Positions 1 through 5,732 are shown, counted from the stretch's first letter. The stretch is 9,647 bases of DNA from a bacterium (GCA_030648695.1 JAUSHG010000077.1:1-9647), one strand, 5' to 3'. Numbers and translations: made by a program. Notes: generated by a model from the sequence alone, not told the origin.

Positions 1-20
1 CTTTAAAGTAAGAAAGAATT
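1..20. repeat. Second, edge-cut copy of the 28-bp palindrome
   Basis: These 20 bases are identical to 527-546, which cover the centre and right half of the perfect palindrome in front of the TrpR-like gene. The left half is cut off by the window edge. It lies just beyond the stop codon of the TrpR-like gene, so that gene is bracketed by two copies. It could be the operator of the next minus-strand gene to the left, or part of a dispersed repeat. Confidence 0.7.
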
Positions 21-29
21 CGAGAATAG

Positions 30-509
30 CTATTTTTTACGCAACTTGCGGGGAGATTGGGACTCGGCGCTTGGTTCTGCACCGTTGATGATATCCGTGA
101 GCAAATAATGAAGCGGATATTGTTTACGCATCCATGCCCGACTCAAGGGAACCGTTGCTTCATAACGTTCCTCCAGTACCCGCTCTCTTCTCGCAATTTC
201 CTTCTCTAATTTCGGCAAACTCCCTGCATAACCCCCGAAACCGCCCTGAAGCCAGCGATGCACCGACGCAATAGTTGCAGCACTCGTGCCCAGCTTCTTT
301 TGAATCTGGTCATATCCAATATCCTGCAGAAGCATCTTTGCAATAGCTATTCGTCGTGCCAACATTATTGCTTCCGTTTCACTCAATAAATCTTTAAAGA
401 AGTTCTTGACCTCGGCACGAGTTTCTAAAAGTGCAATCATAGTCCAGAACTCATCAAGGAGTTCCTTACGCACCCGCGGATTTAATCTGTCCGGCATTTT
501 TCTAGACAT
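30..509 (-). CDS. TrpR/YerC-like DNA-binding regulator
   Basis: 159-residue predicted DNA-binding regulator of the TrpR/YerC-YecD superfamily. Residues about 15-95 fit the all-helical Trp-repressor fold: a helical N-terminus, then the pattern LLSETEAIMLARRIAIAKML (41-60) and a helix-turn-helix at about 64-87 (IGYDQIQKKLGTSAATIASV). The usual YerC protein is around 100 residues; here a charged helical extension (98-116, many E/R) and a basic tail ending RKLRKK follow. Nothing shows that it binds tryptophan, so it should not be named trpR. The ATG at 509 is used; a second ATG five codons in is possible. No clear Shine-Dalgarno is seen. A perfect 28-bp palindrome lies 7 bp upstream, which strongly suggests autoregulation. 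It appears monocistronic. Confidence 0.85.
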   Translation of the reverse strand: MSRKMPDRLNPRVRKELLDEFWTMIALLETRAEVKNFFKDLLSETEAIMLARRIAIAKMLLQDIGYDQIQKKLGTSAATIASVHRWLQGGFGGYAGSLPKLEKEIARRERVLEERYEATVPLSRAWMRKQYPLHYLLTDIINGAEPSAESQSPRKLRKK

Positions 510-516
510 TGTGATT

Positions 517-544
517 TTCTTTCTTACTTTAAAGTAAGAAAGAA
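517..544. promoter_or_regulatory. 28-bp perfect palindrome, candidate operator of the TrpR-like gene
   Basis: Bases 517-530 are the exact reverse complement of 531-544, with core CTTACTTTAAAGTAAG and no loop. It ends 7 bp before the ATG at 509. With no loop and no T-tract it is a poor terminator and a good dimer-binding site. An AT-rich stretch at 545-575 supplies TATAAT-like hexamers on both strands. The likely role is the operator of the adjacent TrpR-fold protein; the general plan (TAC half-site around a central dyad) recalls the Trp operator, but the sequence differs. Confidence 0.65.
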
Positions 545-606
545 TTTATAATAAGTATAATACAAAATAACTACATTGAAATAGTGGCGTGTGGATATCG
601 CATTGA

Positions 607-1293
607 CTACTGTATCTGGTAGATAACGTCTTTGCGTTCTACCACCACCTTCCAGCCGTTGCGCTTGGCGTGAGCATATAATTTTGCGTTCGGATTAAAA
701 CAAATCGGCTTCTCCACCATCTCAAGAAACGGAATATCACTCTCCGTATCCCCTACTCCGACCGAGCCCTTGAGCGAGAGTCCTTCTTTCCCGACCACGC
801 GCTCCAGAATGCGTGCTTTGTTTAAAATCAAATGCTCGTCGGCTATTGCTCCGGTGAATCTTTCAGTCGGTCCGATTTCATAAAACATGCCGTAGACCTT
901 GTTGAACCCGAGACGCTTGCAGAATTCATCCACGATTCCTTTTGGCGAGTGGGAAATCGCAAGTAAAAAATAATCTTTTTTCTTGAGGTCTTTCACCAAA
1001 TCACGCGTGAACCGATACACACGGTCGCGCAGTTCCCCCACCACAATTTTCTCCACGCGGTGAAAGTCCGTATACGAAACCCCTTTGATGTAATCGCGCA
1101 GGAGCCGTACCGCCTCCATGACATAGGCATCATAGTCGCCCTTGCGATTCTGCCACGCGATTTTGCGGCGCGCCAAATTGGCAGCTGCCGATTTGGGAAT
1201 CACACCTTCCTCCACAAGCACATGAATAAGCTCCAGGTGCAGAGAGGAGCGGAAAATCGTGCCGTCTACGTCAAAAATAGCGACCTTACGCAT
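607..1293 (-). CDS. HAD-superfamily phosphatase, SerB-like (HAD-IB)
   Basis: 228-residue soluble hydrolase with all four HAD motifs. Motif I is FDVDGT (nucleophile D8, acid D10), motif II is S114 in LAISHS, motif III is probably K159, and motif IV is GVGDTESD (D182, D186). The helical cap between motifs I and II (about 15-95) and the GDTESD form of motif IV place it with the phosphoserine-phosphatase-like IB group. In this group the family acts on phosphoserine or on other small or lipid phosphomonoesters, and substrate cannot be read from sequence. A promoter (TTACAT, 16 bp, GATAAC) ends 8 bp before the ATG and no Shine-Dalgarno is visible, so its mRNA may have almost no leader. It is separated from metK by a terminator and a heptamer array, so it is probably its own unit. 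Confidence 0.88.
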   Translation of the reverse strand: MRKVAIFDVDGTIFRSSLHLELIHVLVEEGVIPKSAAANLARRKIAWQNRKGDYDAYVMEAVRLLRDYIKGVSYTDFHRVEKIVVGELRDRVYRFTRDLVKDLKKKDYFLLAISHSPKGIVDEFCKRLGFNKVYGMFYEIGPTERFTGAIADEHLILNKARILERVVGKEGLSLKGSVGVGDTESDIPFLEMVEKPICFNPNAKLYAHAKRNGWKVVVERKDVIYQIQ

Positions 1294-1301
1294 ACTAGAA
1301 T

Positions 1302-1329
1302 GTTATCACAGCGAATACGAAGTATGTAA
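1302..1329 (-). promoter_or_regulatory. Candidate promoter of the HAD phosphatase
   Basis: Reading the minus strand: TTACAT at 1329-1324, a 16-bp spacer and GATAAC at 1307-1302, preceded by TGT like an extended -10. Transcription would start within a base or two of the ATG at 1293. Sigma-70-like by inspection only. Confidence 0.4.
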
Positions 1330-1357
1330 CTTATCTAACTTCTCGGCTACTCAAATA

Positions 1358-1406
1358 GATAACTATTAACCATTGACTGTTAACCGTTAAAAGTTAAGAG
1401 TCAAGA
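1358..1406. repeat. 7-nt-phased repeat array in the metK/HAD spacer
   Basis: Seven consecutive heptamers with exact 7-nt phase: GATAACT, ATTAACC, ATTGACT, then GTTAACC, GTTAAAA, GTTAAGA, then GTCAAGA. The first half (..TAAC, ..GACT) is roughly the reverse complement of the second (GTTA.., GTCA..), so the array is an imperfect inverted pair. It sits between the metK terminator and the HAD promoter. See the matching arrays at 2499, 3754, 7083 and 9455. Confidence 0.7.
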
Positions 1407-1410
1407 GTCC

Positions 1411-1441
1411 GAAATTGTCTCGCCTAAAGCGAGACAATTTC
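1411..1441 (-). terminator. metK terminator hairpin, stop codon in the loop
   Basis: A perfect 13-bp stem: GAAATTGTCTCGC (1411-1423) pairs with GCGAGACAATTTC (1429-1441) around a 5-nt loop. On the minus strand the metK stop TAG (1426-1424) falls in the loop, so the last four sense codons form one arm. The T-run that follows is weak (TTTCGGACTC), so termination may be partial or the hairpin may mainly protect the 3' end. Confidence 0.65.
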
Positions 1442-2491
1442 CTCCCACGGGAGCCCTTTTTTGCCGAAGTGGCCGTAAGCCGCGGTCTGCTGAAAGCCGC
1501 CGTTTTGTGGCGGAGTACGCAGATTCAGACATTCAATAATCGCGAGCGGCCGGAAATCAAAATGCTTTTTTACAAGCGAGGCCAAACTCCTTCCCTTTTC
1601 ATCAATCGCGTGCACCATGAGCGGGTCCACATGTCCGATGGCATACGCGACAGACACGATGCATTCCTTGGCATACCCGTTGGCCACCAGATTTTTCGCC
1701 ACAAACCGGCACATATACGCCGCCGAACGGTCTACCTTGGTGAGGTCTTTTCCTGAAAACGCGCCGCCTCCGTGGCAGATAAGACCGCCGTAGGTATCTA
1801 CCATAATTTTGCGTCCCGTAAGTCCCGCATCCGCCTCAAACCCGCCTTGCACGAACATCCCCGTAGGATTAACGAGCACCTCAATATGTTTGAGAGACCC
1901 CACCACGGGCTTGATGATTTTCTCCGTGACCGCTTTCTTTATTTCATCCTGCCCCACGGATTTTTTGTGCTGGGTGGATACGAGCACCGCAACAATCTCT
2001 CCGTCTTTATAGGTAATCTGGGTCTTGCCGTCGGGCAGAAGCCACTTGATTTCTTTCGTACGCCGCGCCTCTTCCAAACGCTTGGCGAGCTTGTGCACGA
2101 GCACCACACCTCGGGGCAGATATTCCGGCGTTTCTGCTGTGGCAAATCCGTACATGATGCCCTGGTCGCCCGCCCCGCCGGTGTTTACTCCCTGCGCAAT
2201 ATCGGGTGACTGCTGTACCACGAATACCTGAATATCAAGGGGTTTGGTATACCCGATATTCCGGTACACTCCCGCCGCAATCTTTTTGTAATCCACTTTC
2301 GCATTCGTGGTTACTTCGCCACCGATAACCAGATGCCCGTGGCTTCCGAACGTCTCCGCCGCAACGCGGCTCATGGGGTCCTGACGGAGACACTCGTCCA
2401 AAATGGCATCCGAAATCTGGTCACAGACCTTATCGGGATGTCCCGACGTGACGCTCTCCACCGTATACGTTTTCCGGTCGTGTATGTGCAT
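1424..2491 (-). CDS. metK: S-adenosylmethionine synthase MetK
   Basis: Methionine adenosyltransferase (EC 2.5.1.6): ATP plus methionine gives SAM, the cell's methyl donor. 355 residues against about 380-400 in E. coli-type enzymes; the shortness comes from trimmed loops, not lost motifs. Visible are SGHPDKVCDQISDA (16-29; His18 and Asp20 of the ATP site), GAGDQGIMYG (106-115; Asp109), a Lys in LLPDGKTQI (Lys156), and the glycine-rich phosphate loop HGGGAFSGKDLTKVDRSAAY (240-259). It ends EEIVSL within the terminator stem. Upstream lie a sigma-70-type promoter, a SAM riboswitch and an intrinsic terminator, so it is almost surely repressed by its own product. No Shine-Dalgarno is visible before the ATG at 2491; a heptamer array fills the leader. 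Confidence 0.97.
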   Translation of the reverse strand: MHIHDRKTYTVESVTSGHPDKVCDQISDAILDECLRQDPMSRVAAETFGSHGHLVIGGEVTTNAKVDYKKIAAGVYRNIGYTKPLDIQVFVVQQSPDIAQGVNTGGAGDQGIMYGFATAETPEYLPRGVVLVHKLAKRLEEARRTKEIKWLLPDGKTQITYKDGEIVAVLVSTQHKKSVGQDEIKKAVTEKIIKPVVGSLKHIEVLVNPTGMFVQGGFEADAGLTGRKIMVDTYGGLICHGGGAFSGKDLTKVDRSAAYMCRFVAKNLVANGYAKECIVSVAYAIGHVDPLMVHAIDEKGRSLASLVKKHFDFRPLAIIECLNLRTPPQNGGFQQTAAYGHFGKKGLPWEEIVSL

Positions 2492-2498
2492 GATAGAA

Positions 2499-2591
2499 AA
2501 TTTTCAATTTCCAATTATCAATTTTCAATCAATACATTAATTGAAAACCAATTCGGGGATTTTGAAAATTGTAAATTGATAATTGATAATT
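2499..2591. repeat. Inverted heptamer arrays in the metK leader
   Basis: The left arm (2499-2533) reads in exact 7-nt phase: AATTTTC, AATTTCC, AATTATC, AATTTTC, then AATCAAT. The right arm (2564-2591) is the reverse complement of the same motif: GAAAATT, GTAAATT, GATAATT, GATAATT. About 30 bp with an ATTCGGGGAT core separates them. It lies between the riboswitch terminator and the metK ATG, so the mRNA leader can fold into a long AU-rich hairpin just before the start codon. Confidence 0.8.
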
Positions 2592-2621
2592 AAAAAATCT
2601 TTCCCACAAAGAAAGATTTTT
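2592..2621 (-). terminator. Riboswitch-controlled intrinsic terminator before metK
   Basis: On the minus strand AAAAATCTTTC (2621-2611) and GAAAGATTTTT (2603-2593) form an 11-bp stem around a 7-nt loop, followed by a T-run. The upstream strand of this stem contains ATCTTT, which can instead pair with GAAGAT at 2634-2629 at the 3' end of the SAM aptamer. That gives a standard choice: SAM bound, P1 holds GAT and the terminator forms; no SAM, the antiterminator forms. Confidence 0.8.
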
Positions 2622-2625
2622 AAAG

Positions 2626-2725
2626 GTTATCTTCCCCTTGTGGGACTAGAGGGAGCACCTTGTTCTCACAAAACAGGTTGCCGGGAAGTCATTGAGCTAG
2701 TTCTCTACTTCCACTCTTGATATGC
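2626..2725 (-). promoter_or_regulatory. SAM riboswitch (S-box / SAM-I clan) upstream of metK
   Basis: Reading the minus strand from 2725: ATATCAAGAGTGG (start of P2), a kink-turn-like AATGA, then CTTCCCGGCAACC, AAGGTGC and a terminal GAAGATAA. CCGGCAACC (2684-2676) and AAGGTGC (2661-2655) are hallmark core motifs of SAM-I. P2 pairs GAAG with CTTC. P3 pairs ACCTGTT with AACAAGGT with one bulge. P4 is a short TCCC/GGGA stem. P1 is weak: only TATC/GATA (4 bp) is continuous. A promoter lies upstream and a terminator downstream, giving a transcription-attenuation switch that shuts off metK at high SAM. Confidence 0.88.
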
Positions 2726-2744
2726 GTTATTCAGTTGTGAAAAG

Positions 2745-2773
2745 AGTATATGACAGGGCAAAAAATAATGCAA
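2745..2773 (-). promoter_or_regulatory. metK promoter
   Basis: On the minus strand TTGCAT (2773-2768), a 17-bp spacer and TATACT (2750-2745). Predicted start about 2738, some 10-15 nt before the riboswitch aptamer. The -35 box overlaps the terminator hairpin of the upstream gene. Confidence 0.7.
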
Positions 2774-2796
2774 CGGCAACCCTGTGGAAGCCGTTG
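2760..2796 (-). terminator. Terminator of the small gene at 2797-3123
   Basis: On the minus strand a 7-bp stem CAACGGC/GCCGTTG (2796-2790 with 2777-2771, 12-nt loop) starts one base after the TAG stop and is followed by CATTATTTTTT. The tail and part of the stem also supply the -35 of the metK promoter. Confidence 0.6.
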
Positions 2797-3123
2797 CTAG
2801 TGCCTGCGCCTCAGCCGAACATGGCGCCTGCACCATATGTCCCTTCCCTGTCCGTCAAACACATATTCCATGGCCGCTATCAGCACCGAAAACGAGATTG
2901 AATCAGTTCGAATCCAAAATCGTCCCTGAAATGTCAGGCGGATGACTCCGTTTGACACCAAGTATCGGCGCAGGGCAATCATACACTGCGGGGAAAGAGG
3001 CACTGTTTCGCTTGGATACTCCGGCACGAACTGAAGAATGAACGGGGCGCGGCATTCCCATACGAGCACTGTATTCACAAAGCGCATGGGAAACTGCGCG
3101 GCCAACAGGTCACTGTATTCCAT
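2797..3123 (-). CDS. Small uncharacterised protein (108 aa)
   Basis: I do not recognise this 108-residue product. It looks soluble, without a signal peptide or a clear membrane span. It has hydrophobic, strand-like segments (about 11-33 and 60-89) and a strongly basic C-terminus (WCRRHVRLRRRH, four aromatic/His positions). Two things argue it is a real gene: a Shine-Dalgarno-like AAAGGAAG about 8 nt before the ATG, and a terminator hairpin directly after the stop. It starts 38 bp after tsaC ends on the same strand with no terminator between, so the two probably share a transcript. No function is proposed. Confidence 0.55.
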   Translation of the reverse strand: MEYSDLLAAQFPMRFVNTVLVWECRAPFILQFVPEYPSETVPLSPQCMIALRRYLVSNGVIRLTFQGRFWIRTDSISFSVLIAAMEYVFDGQGRDIWCRRHVRLRRRH

Positions 3124-3161
3124 AGATACTTCCTTTCTGCGTTAAGTATACGCTTCGCACA

Positions 3162-3746
3162 TTATCCCGCCTGCCGCCAACTGCGCAGAATCTTTTCGGT
3201 GGACACCGCCCCTCTGCGGAGGATGCGTAGTCCATTGACCAGAGATACTATCGTGGATGGTTCCTGCGATGCACTTCGTCCGCTGTACCCGTCTACCTTG
3301 TTGCCAAAATAAGCTCGTGCTTGTGGGGCCGTTTTGGCAGGAGGGAGACCTTCGGGATTGGCGGAGGGCGCAAGCAAAGGACCGGTCTTTTTGAGCAGTG
3401 CGCACAGCAAAGCAGAGCGGGGTACGCGAAAAGCGAGCGTATGCGTGCCGCGATGCAGATATGCCCACTTCTTTTCCGCCGGAAATACGATACTCACCTT
3501 GCCCGGCCAGACCGATTTCAAAAATCGCCGTTCACGCTCTGTCGGATGCACGCCAAAACTGCCGAGCTGTGCAGAATCCCGAATCAAAATGATACACGGC
3601 TTTTTCGGCATGCGCTGGCGAAGACGGTACAGGCGCGCGACTGCCTTTTTGTCGCGCGCTTGAGCCACCACACCCAAGATTGTATCTGTAGGTATGACAG
3701 CCAGACCGCCGTTTTTGAGTACGGTTGCTACTTTTTTGACTGCCAT
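3162..3746 (-). CDS. tsaC: Threonylcarbamoyl-AMP synthase TsaC (YrdC/Sua5 domain)
   Basis: Makes threonylcarbamoyl-adenylate from threonine, bicarbonate and ATP, the first step of the tRNA t6A37 modification; TsaB/D/E finish it and are not in the window. The single YrdC domain shows PTDTILGVVA (19-28), the positively charged RMPKKPCIIL (45-54), PGKVSIVF (81-88), LAPSANPEG (125-133) and STIV (164-167). At 194 residues it is the short TsaC form without the C-terminal Sua5 domain. I use the ATG at 3746, because AGGTGA lies 10 nt upstream; a TTG nine bases further upstream in frame would have the Shine-Dalgarno too close. The AGGT copies come from the phased repeat in the leader. It is probably co-transcribed with the 108-residue gene. 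Confidence 0.93.
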   Translation of the reverse strand: MAVKKVATVLKNGGLAVIPTDTILGVVAQARDKKAVARLYRLRQRMPKKPCIILIRDSAQLGSFGVHPTERERRFLKSVWPGKVSIVFPAEKKWAYLHRGTHTLAFRVPRSALLCALLKKTGPLLAPSANPEGLPPAKTAPQARAYFGNKVDGYSGRSASQEPSTIVSLVNGLRILRRGAVSTEKILRSWRQAG

Positions 3747-3753
3747 GTACGGC

Positions 3754-3793
3754 AATTCACCTAATTACCTAATTTACCTAATTTCTAATTGAC
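3754..3793. repeat. Phased AATT(N)ACCT repeat upstream of tsaC
   Basis: Units AATTCACCT, AATTACCT, AATTTACCT, AATTTCT, AATTGAC with 7-9-nt spacing. On the minus strand each unit reads AGGTNAATT, and the last one supplies the tsaC ribosome-binding site. Only one arm is visible; the other side is occupied by the GTCAT element at 3801. Confidence 0.65.
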
Positions 3794-3800
3794 ATCTTAT

Positions 3801-3897
3801 GTCATCCCCGCGAAAGCGGGGAACCAGATTTTCTGGATTCCTGCCTGCTTGCCCGCGCAAATTTGTCAAAAGCAAATTTGTTCGGGCAAGGAATGAC
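3801..3897. repeat. GTCAT...ATGAC palindromic element, intergenic copy
   Basis: Bounded by GTCATCCCCG and GGAATGAC. Nested hairpins: CCCCGC-GAAA-GCGGGG (3806-3821), CCAGA-TTT-TCTGG (3824-3836), and TTGCCCG...CGGGCAA enclosing paired CAAATTTG copies. It resembles the widespread REP/dRS3-like GTCATTCCCGCGAAAGCGGG class. It lies 7 bp beyond the stop of the DUF7282-like gene and may act as its 3' hairpin. A shorter copy is inside truB at 5951-6006. Confidence 0.8.
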
Positions 3898-3904
3898 ACA
3901 AGCG

Positions 3905-4435
3905 TTATTGCGTTTGGATTTCAAACTCAAGTACCGGAGCGCCCGAATCCTCCACCGTAAAAGAATCCATCACTCCCTCCACCAGAACATCCTCGCGATA
4001 GTTGAAAGCAGGTGTACCCATATCACGATAGAGCACTATCGCATACGTCCCACCGGCCTCTGTACCCCGCAAAAGCTGAACCTTTACCCCCTTCTGCTCT
4101 CCGGCGGTCACCTTTTGCACACCCAGGATATTTCCAAGTCCGCCGTCCGTCTGCTCGCGCACCGCAACCCATACGGTCTCATCAGAAACCACCCGTTCAA
4201 CCGAAACAGAAGTACCCGCTCCCTGGTCCATGGCCGCTACTGTCTTGCCGCTTAGGAGGGGATCTCCCGCAGCTGCGGCCGTATCAGTACTCAAAACGAC
4301 CGTACTCTTCCCGTCCGCTTCCTCGGTCACTACTTGTGCCACTTCCTCTTCTGCGAGCGAGCCGCCCCGGTAGCTCTGCCAAAACGCACCGCCTGCAAAA
4401 CCAATAATTAAGCCAATGACGAGCACGGTTACCAT
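3905..4435 (-). CDS. Membrane-anchored DUF7282-like extracytoplasmic protein
   Basis: 176 residues from the ATG at 4435. A membrane anchor (VTVLVIGLIIGFAGGAFW, about 2-19) is followed by an acidic, Ala/Thr/Ser-rich linker and a beta domain (about 76-161) with VSVERVVSDETVWVAVRE, LGVQKVTAG and YAIVLYRDMGTPAFNY. This resembles DUF7282, found in surface proteins of haloarchaea and many CPR bacteria; function is unknown. The start was chosen because a perfect AAGGAGGT lies about 10 nt upstream of 4435; an in-frame ATG at 4468 would add 11 residues without a ribosome-binding site. The GTCAT repeat begins right after the stop. The domain match is from memory of the pattern, so it is moderate. Confidence 0.8.
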   Translation of the reverse strand: MVTVLVIGLIIGFAGGAFWQSYRGGSLAEEEVAQVVTEEADGKSTVVLSTDTAAAAGDPLLSGKTVAAMDQGAGTSVSVERVVSDETVWVAVREQTDGGLGNILGVQKVTAGEQKGVKVQLLRGTEAGGTYAIVLYRDMGTPAFNYREDVLVEGVMDSFTVEDSGAPVLEFEIQTQ

Positions 4436-4529
4436 TTTTCCTGTACCTCCTTTTGCTTGGGGCTCCATATTTTTAGCATTAATGAGTAAGGTTCACTGTT
4501 TGTAACAAAATTGCGCCCAAATGAAAATA

Positions 4530-4559
4530 TTGACCTGTGACAGTAAAGTGTCGTACTGT
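4530..4559 (+). promoter_or_regulatory. Hydrolase promoter, probably giving a leaderless mRNA
   Basis: TTGACC (4530-4535), 18-bp spacer, TACTGT (4554-4559). Six bases (TACTTC) then the ATG at 4566, so the expected start site is the A of the ATG. No Shine-Dalgarno is present. Confidence 0.5.
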
Positions 4560-4562
4560 TAC
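4537..4562. promoter_or_regulatory. Dyad overlapping the hydrolase -10 box
   Basis: GTGACAGTA (4537-4545), 8 bp, then TACTGTTAC (4554-4562): 8 of 9 positions are complementary across the centre. The right arm contains the whole -10 hexamer, so a protein bound here would block transcription. The regulator is unknown. Confidence 0.4.
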
Positions 4563-4565
4563 TTC

Positions 4566-5375
4566 ATGCTCTACCGAACCCGCTTCAAAAAGGAGATCGT
4601 CTGTGAATTCCTCCCGCCTTCGCACAACCTGCTACGGCGGGCAAGCCCGACTGGGCCGAACCGGCTACGACGGGCAAGGCCTCCTGCACGACCTTCATCA
4701 AAGGTGATTATTTTCTGTGCTGGGATGCCCGGAGTTCCCAAACACAAGGAAGCGATGCAGTTTTGGTCTGCCCGCGGTTTTTGGACCTTTTTTCCGCGCT
4801 ACCGCGGTACATGGGAGAGTGACGGCGAGTTTCTCAAACATTCTCCTGAAAAAGATGTTCTGGATATTATTGATGCACTCCCAAAGGGTTTCTCTGACCT
4901 GTGGAGCGAAAAAGAGTTTAAAATTACCAGTCCGAAGATATTCATTATCGGCGGAAGTTTTGGCGGCCCGGCGGCGATTCTCGCCTCCCGCGACAAGCGC
5001 GTGATAAAAGCCGTGGGGATTTCTCCGGTCATTGACTGGCGCGCGGACGCACCGGACGAACCAATGGATAAACTGGGACGCCATATACCCAAGGCCTTTG
5101 GGCAAACGTACCGGTTTTCTCCCAAAAACTGGGCGCGCCTTTCGCGTGGAGAGTTCTATAATCCGATTGATGAAATGGGCACGATTGACGGAAGCAAACT
5201 GCTCCTCTTTCACGCAAAGGACGACCGCGTCGTTCCTTTTGGCCCGACCAAGAAATTTGTAAAGCAGACCGGCGCGAATCTCATCACCTTCCCCCGCGGA
5301 GGACACTTCGGTTCATCCGATTCTCTGCTTGCAAAGTTCTCAAAACCGATTCAGGCATTTTTCTCAAAAAAATAG
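4566..5375 (+). CDS. Alpha/beta hydrolase (S9/BAAT-like)
   Basis: 269 residues from the ATG at 4566. It has a complete serine-hydrolase triad: nucleophile S131 in GGSFGG, acid D220 in HAKDDRVVP and H247 in RGGHFG. The oxyanion side (CAGMPGVPK, 51-59) and PRYRGTWESDG (77-87) resemble dienelactone-hydrolase/S9-type esterases and peptidases. It has no signal peptide, so it is probably cytoplasmic; substrate is unknown. Residues about 20-42 are an in-frame tandem duplication of a GC-rich repeat in a surface loop between strands 1 and 2. An in-frame ATG at 4521 exists, but the promoter lies between the two, which favours 4566. It is monocistronic, with a strong terminator after the stop. Confidence 0.9.
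   Translation: MLYRTRFKKEIVCEFLPPSHNLLRRASPTGPNRLRRARPPARPSSKVIIFCAGMPGVPKHKEAMQFWSARGFWTFFPRYRGTWESDGEFLKHSPEKDVLDIIDALPKGFSDLWSEKEFKITSPKIFIIGGSFGGPAAILASRDKRVIKAVGISPVIDWRADAPDEPMDKLGRHIPKAFGQTYRFSPKNWARLSRGEFYNPIDEMGTIDGSKLLLFHAKDDRVVPFGPTKKFVKQTGANLITFPRGGHFGSSDSLLAKFSKPIQAFFSKK
4613..4678 (+). repeat. GC-rich repeat tandemly duplicated inside the hydrolase gene
   Basis: Two 20-nt copies (4626-4645 and 4659-4678; AACCTGCTACGGCGGGCAAG and a copy with two changes) are 33 nt apart, exactly 11 codons. They encode NLLRRASPTGP followed by NRLRRARPPAR. A CCCGCC/GGCGGG stem (4613-4618 with 4636-4641) precedes. The CCTTCG...CTAC...GGCGGG style resembles the hairpin at 8354-8382, suggesting a dispersed family. 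Confidence 0.7.
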
Positions 5376-5400
5376 GCCCTTCTCCTAGAGAAGGGCTTTT
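5376..5400. terminator. Bidirectional terminator between the hydrolase and the SH3-like ORF
   Basis: GCCCTTCTC (5376-5384) pairs perfectly with GAGAAGGGC (5388-5396) around a 3-nt CTA loop. TTTT follows on plus; on minus the tail is CTATTTTTTT. It begins right after the hydrolase stop and serves the convergent ORF too, whose TAG stop is the loop. Confidence 0.9.
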
Positions 5401-5732
5401 CGCGTTCCATTGAAAGAAACGGGTGGCGTGTCCGAAATTTTAACTCGGGGGTCCGTATGCTCGTGGCACGAATGATACCGGTAGCCGCTTATTCCTGACG
5501 GTTGAGCTGGTCCTTCCCATAAGATCACATACACCGTTCTGTTACACGAAACCTGCTTGTAATCCAAAATGGTGCCCGTGCCACCTTTGGGCACTGCGCT
5601 TAACAAACTGGCAAACGGAAACACTTCAGGGTCCTTTTCCGTGGAGAATCTGTTAGGAAGATTCCTCAAAAAAGGGATTTCCTGATCGGTTGTAACTCGC
5701 GTACCTTTTGGAAGATTTTGCGAAAAGAGCAT
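5385..5732 (-). CDS. Small uncharacterised, possibly SH3-like protein
   Basis: 115 residues from the ATG at 5732 (AAAGG about 6 nt upstream). In-frame ATG 5759 and TTG 5774 would extend it. The middle (VPKGGTGTILDYKQVSCNRTVYVILWEG, about 47-74; KGGTG turn, then strands) looks like a small beta barrel of SH3 type; the N-terminal LPKGTRVTT may be a first strand. There is no signal peptide. It is the last gene after truB on minus and ends in the loop of a strong terminator, which supports a real transcript unit. It could also be the remnant of a longer gene whose start is lost. The fold call is weak. Confidence 0.45.
   Translation of the reverse strand: MLFSQNLPKGTRVTTDQEIPFLRNLPNRFSTEKDPEVFPFASLLSAVPKGGTGTILDYKQVSCNRTVYVILWEGPAQPSGISGYRYHSCHEHTDPRVKISDTPPVSFNGTRKALL

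Noticed and set aside
1772..2209. 145-codon plus-strand ORF within metK
   Set aside because: Antisense to conserved metK codons; no own signals. The same applies to the long opposite-strand ORFs at 3321-3764, 4698-5306 and 8718-9191.
4436..4468. Earlier ATG (4468) for the DUF7282-like protein
   Set aside because: No ribosome-binding site there, while AAGGAGGT sits before 4435.
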